Source: Paracoccaceae bacterium (GTDB lineage: Bacteria > Pseudomonadota > Alphaproteobacteria > Rhodobacterales > Rhodobacteraceae). From it: a DNA stretch of 18,271 nucleotides. The notes under the pieces were generated by a model, which searched no databases, was not told the DNA's origin, and worked only from the letters and a program-made list of their open reading frames with translations. The position numbers were made by a program, and so were the translations under genes. Positions 15,621 to 18,271 of the stretch are shown here, one piece after another. Within the stretch, counting starts at the first letter, position 1. Every line of letters starts with the position of its first letter. The stretch spans positions 1-18,271 of the forward strand of contig SLKW01000191.1 in NCBI GenBank assembly GCA_007134405.1, in the 5' to 3' direction.

Positions 15621-15873
15621 GTCACGCACCGCCTTACAGCAGCCGAAACGCGCGGCATCCGCGCGCCGGCCGAACCCTCGGCGGATGCCCCGAAACAGGC
15701 TTGCTCGTCACCTCGATCCCCGCATTCGCCGACATGAAATCGCACCTTTGAACATTTATGCCCACGATAGCCAGAGGTCAGCAGAACCTTCGCCGCTGTT
15801 GCGCGTTCCATGGCATCCTCAGGATACACAATACACGTTTACCATTGCGATAACGAGATTCCCCGGAGTGCCG
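15621..15873. promoter_or_regulatory. Divergent intergenic region between two glycosyltransferase units
   Basis: This 253-base gap lies between the divergent starts of a minus-strand GT2 and a plus-strand GT4 gene, so it should hold promoters for both. No good -35/-10 pair was found in either direction; TTGCGC at 15799-15804 followed by GATACA or TACACA 19-20 bases later is too weak to call. A perfect 9-bp inverted repeat is listed separately. The ribosome-binding site of the GT4 gene (GGAG, 15865-15868) is clear. Confidence 0.45.
15654..15689 (-). promoter_or_regulatory. Inverted repeat in the leader of the minus-strand GT2 unit
   Basis: GGCATCCGC (15654-15662) and GCGGATGCC (15681-15689) are exact reverse complements separated by 18 bases. 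The element lies 34 bases upstream of the ATG at 15620, on its leader side. It could be an RNA hairpin affecting the leader or an operator for a dimeric regulator. No T-tract follows in either direction, so a terminator is unlikely. Confidence 0.35.
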
Positions 15874-17211
15874 ATGCAGCAAGACAGGTCGCCGCGGTTC
15901 CGCATCGGGCTTTTCCCCTGGGGCGGTGTGGTCGAGGATTTCCTCCAGCCCATTGGACTCGACCGCCGCGCCTTCGCCGAGGAGATGTCGGGCGGATGGC
16001 TTTTCGGCTATATCGCGGCGCTCGCGCGCGGAGGGGTCGCCACCACGATCCTCGGCTTTTCCGAGGCGATTTCCGAACCCGAGCGGCGGGTCAATCTGAC
16101 GACCGGCGTCGCCACCCTTTACCTGCCGGCCGGACGGCTCTACCGGCGGCTCCGGCGCTGGCCGGGCGACAGCGACGACGTGCACCGCCCGCGGACACGC
16201 CGCGCGGCGCCTCTGCAGGACCTCGTGCGCTATGCCGCCACCCCGCTTCGCGCCACCTGTCGCGCGATTCGGGCCGAGGGCTGCACGGCGATCCTGGCCC
16301 AGGAATACGAGCATCCGCGCTTCGACATGCTGGTCGCGGTCGGGCGGCGGCTCGGACTGCCCGTCTTCGCCTCGTTCCAGGGCGCGCCGCCGCCTGCGAA
16401 TGCCATCGAGCGGGCCATCCGGCGGCGCACGATCGGGGCCGCCTCCGGCCTCATCGTCGCCTCGGCCCCCGAGGCGGCACGCATCCGGGCCGCCTATCGC
16501 CTGGATGAGACGCGTATCGCGGCGATCCCGAACCCGCTCGATCTCGATCTCTGGCGGCCGGAGCCGCGGCAGGCCAGCCGCGCCGCGCTCAGCCTGCCCG
16601 AGGGCGCGCGCATCGTCATCTGTCACGGGCGGATCGACATTCACCGCAAGGGGCTCGACGTGCTGATCGACGCCTGGCGCGGCCTGGCGCGCGCGCATCC
16701 CGGCCATGACCTCCGGCTCCATCTGATCGGCGCGGGGCAGCATGACGGGCGCTTCGCCGAACTGATCGCCGCCGCGTCGGTGCCCGGCCTGCGCTGGGTG
16801 CGGCGCTACGTCAACGACCGGGCCGAGATACGGCGCGAGCTGTCCGCGGCCGATGCCTATGTCCTGGCCTCGCGACACGAGGGCTTTCCCGTGGCCCCGC
16901 TCGAGGCGCTGGCCTGCGGGCTGCCGGTGGTCGCCGCGGCCGCCCCCGGCGTGCGCGACATCTTCCCGCGGGAGGCCGACGACGGCGGCGTGGTCGTGCC
17001 GACGGGCGACGCCGCCGCCCTGCGGGGGGCGCTGGAGCGGGTGCTCTTCACTGACGACCTGCGCGCCCGCATGGCCGCCCGCGCCCGCGCCCGGGTCGCC
17101 GAATTCGCCTCGCTCGACGCGGTCGGCACGCAGCTGGCAGCATTCCTTTCGAGCCGCCCCGGCGCGCCCACAGGCGCCGAACAGGCCCCCCCGCCCGGAC
17201 CCTCGCGATGA
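15874..17211 (+). CDS. Glycosyltransferase family 4 (GT-B fold)
   Basis: A 445-residue GT-B enzyme that would transfer a sugar from a nucleotide donor with retention, in the cytoplasm or at the inner face of the membrane. The N-terminal domain carries IGLFPWGGVVEDF and GGWLFGYIAALARGG, the latter taking the place of the usual acceptor-binding Gly-rich loop. The C-terminal domain (from about 230) carries IPNPLDLDLW, HGRIDIHRKGLDVLIDAW (Lys259 in the donor-phosphate loop) and the EX7E motif in HEGFPVAPLEALACGLPVV (E336 and E344), all as expected for GT4. The last 20 residues are Pro-rich. The start at ATG 15874 has GGAG at 15865-15868, 5 bases upstream; the frame is open further upstream but lies opposite the GT2 genes and was rejected. 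The stop overlaps the next ATG (ATGA). Sugar and linkage are unknown. Confidence 0.9.
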   Translation: MQQDRSPRFRIGLFPWGGVVEDFLQPIGLDRRAFAEEMSGGWLFGYIAALARGGVATTILGFSEAISEPERRVNLTTGVATLYLPAGRLYRRLRRWPGDSDDVHRPRTRRAAPLQDLVRYAATPLRATCRAIRAEGCTAILAQEYEHPRFDMLVAVGRRLGLPVFASFQGAPPPANAIERAIRRRTIGAASGLIVASAPEAARIRAAYRLDETRIAAIPNPLDLDLWRPEPRQASRAALSLPEGARIVICHGRIDIHRKGLDVLIDAWRGLARAHPGHDLRLHLIGAGQHDGRFAELIAAASVPGLRWVRRYVNDRAEIRRELSAADAYVLASRHEGFPVAPLEALACGLPVVAAAAPGVRDIFPREADDGGVVVPTGDAAALRGALERVLFTDDLRARMAARARARVAEFASLDAVGTQLAAFLSSRPGAPTGAEQAPPPGPSR

Positions 17212-18203
17212 CCCAGCTCGATATCGTGATCTGCACCTACAACCGCGCCGCCGATCTGCAGGCTTGCCTGGCCGCGCTCGCCGCGCAGCGGGGTGCCAAC
17301 GAGGGATGGCGCGTGACGGTCGTGGACAACAATTCCACCGACGCCACGCCCGGTGTGGTCGCCGCCTGGGCCGCGCGCGACAGCCCCCCCGGCCTGCGGC
17401 GCATTGTGGAGAGAACGCAGGGCCTGACCCCCGCCCGACTACGGGGCATCCGCGAAAGCGTGGCCGACTGGGTGGCCTTCGTCGATGACGACTGCATCGT
17501 CGCGCCGGACTGGGTGGCCGAGGCCCTGCGCTTCGCCGCCGCCCATCCCGAGGCAGGCGCCTTCGGCGGGCGCGTCCTGCCGGACTGGGGTGTCCCCCCG
17601 CCCCCGCATCTGAAGCGGCATGGCTGGCTTTTCGCCGAACAGGCCTACGGCGACGCGCCCAGGATGGTCGGCAACCTGGTCGGCGCCGGGGTCGTCCTGA
17701 ACAGGCGCGCACTCGCCGCGGTGGGCTGGACGCGTAAACCTTATCTGGCCGACCGCACGGGCGTCGGGCATGTCTCGGGCGGAGATGTCGAGATCGGCTG
17801 CCGCCTTGCCGCCGGGGGATACCCGCTCTGGTATGCGCCGGGGCTGCGCATCGACCATCGCGTCGCGCCCGCGCGGCAGCGAATGCGCCAGCTTCTGGGC
17901 CTGGCCCGCGGCCTCGGCGCGGGGGCCGAGCTTGTCAGCCTCATGGGCGCCCCCGACCCCGAGGCCTGGCCCGACCGGGTCAGGAGGCAGCTGCGCGAGG
18001 AAATACGGCGTCACGTCGCCTCGACCCGCTACGTGATCAACGGCAGGTATCCCTGGCAGGACTGGCTGATCCGGGCGGCCTTTCTTGCCGGACAGCGACA
18101 GCAGCACCGCATCCTGTCGCGGGACGCCGCCACGCGAAAGCGTCTGGGCGGGCTCTGGGGGGACCCGAACCGAGAGGCCCGGACCGAAAACCCGTCGCCC
18201 TAA
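17208..18203 (+). CDS. Glycosyltransferase family 2
   Basis: A 331-residue GT2 enzyme without an extra N-terminal domain. The domain starts at once: LDIVICTYNRAADL (4-17), VTVVDNNSTDATP (36-48), ERTQGLTPARLRGIRES (68-84), then the metal-binding DDD (93-95) in FVDDDCIVAPDW. The acceptor-side motif is SGGDVEIGCRL, with GD in place of ED, and LRIDHRV follows. The C-terminal 100 residues are helical and basic, without a clear membrane span. ATG 17208 overlaps the stop of the GT4 gene, so the two are probably translationally coupled and act on the same glycan. A hairpin 20 bases after the stop may end the unit. Confidence 0.9.
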   Translation: MTQLDIVICTYNRAADLQACLAALAAQRGANEGWRVTVVDNNSTDATPGVVAAWAARDSPPGLRRIVERTQGLTPARLRGIRESVADWVAFVDDDCIVAPDWVAEALRFAAAHPEAGAFGGRVLPDWGVPPPPHLKRHGWLFAEQAYGDAPRMVGNLVGAGVVLNRRALAAVGWTRKPYLADRTGVGHVSGGDVEIGCRLAAGGYPLWYAPGLRIDHRVAPARQRMRQLLGLARGLGAGAELVSLMGAPDPEAWPDRVRRQLREEIRRHVASTRYVINGRYPWQDWLIRAAFLAGQRQQHRILSRDAATRKRLGGLWGDPNREARTENPSP

Positions 18204-18222
18204 TCCCATCCGTTCGCCGAAC

Positions 18223-18248
18223 ACCGCGTTTCGCGTGCGAAACGCGGT
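18223..18248. terminator. Strong hairpin after the last gene, terminator-like
   Basis: ACCGCGTTTCG (18223-18233) and CGAAACGCGGT (18238-18248) are exact reverse complements with a 4-base CGTG loop, giving an 11-bp stem 20 bases after the stop of the last GT2 gene. The position fits a transcription terminator or an mRNA 3'-end stabiliser. No T-tract follows on either strand, so it is not a textbook intrinsic terminator; many high-GC genomes use such tract-less hairpins. Confidence 0.5.
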
Positions 18249-18271
18249 TCAGGGCCCCTGCCCCCTCAATC

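Noticed and set aside
15799..15830. Possible promoter for the GT4 gene (TTGCGC followed by GATACA/TACACA)
   Set aside because: Poor match to consensus and 19-20 base spacing; indistinguishable from chance.
14947..15873. Upstream extension of the GT4 frame, antisense to the GT2 gene
   Set aside because: The extension is low-complexity Arg/Ser-rich sequence opposite a well-supported GT2; the start at 15874 has a proper ribosome-binding site.
15778..17712. 644-codon minus-strand frame opposite the GT4/GT2 pair
   Set aside because: Shadow frame, Arg/Gly/Pro-rich, no domain; the plus-strand genes carry complete catalytic motifs.

Overview
The window is high-GC proteobacterial DNA, most probably from an alphaproteobacterium of the Rhodobacteraceae type. 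This rests on the strong G/C bias at third codon positions, the dense ATGA/GTGA overlaps between genes, and the protein families present. It is an inference; no rRNA or other marker gene is in the window. The whole stretch looks like part of an envelope or exopolysaccharide biosynthesis locus with 15 protein genes. No tRNA, rRNA, CRISPR array, insertion sequence or integrase was seen.

Layout. (1) 269-2522, + strand: a short periplasmic polysaccharide-export (OPX/Wza-type) protein followed by an outer-membrane beta-barrel with an Asp-Pro-rich insert; together they form a plausible outer-membrane exit. (2) 2531-4722, - strand: a GT2 glycosyltransferase coupled to a UDP-glucose 4-epimerase (galE). 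The galE stop lies 8 bp from the stop of the convergent barrel gene. (3) 4723-5077: an AT-rich divergent control region (about 41% G+C in its core). (4) 5078-7705, + strand: an ABC exporter/flippase with fused membrane and ATPase domains, then a Core-2/I-branching (GT14-like) transferase. (5) 7824-12373, + strand: four overlapping genes, namely an extended-SDR sugar epimerase, a GtrA-type small membrane protein, a methyltransferase::DPM1-like GT2 fusion, and a large polytopic membrane protein that may be a GT-C type transferase. (6) 12410-15620, - strand: two GT2 enzymes that share an N-terminal accessory domain, and a SAM methyltransferase, all coupled by overlaps. (7) 15874-18203, + strand: a GT4 and a GT2, coupled, followed by a strong hairpin.

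How it may work together (inference). GalE and the second epimerase supply nucleotide sugars. The GT2, GT4 and GT14-like enzymes assemble a glycan at the cytoplasmic face, and the ABC protein moves lipid-linked glycan or another lipid across the inner membrane. The GtrA/GT2/membrane-protein module resembles three-component Gtr systems that add a sugar on the periplasmic side. The OPX protein and the barrel let polymer out. No polymerase (Wzy), initiating phosphoglycosyltransferase or Wzc-type co-polymerase is seen here, so the locus probably continues beyond the window.

The points most worth following up are the split OPX plus barrel exit, the Gtr-like four-gene module with its methyltransferase::GT2 fusion, the Phe in place of the catalytic Tyr in the second epimerase, and the shared N-terminal domain of two GT2 paralogues.
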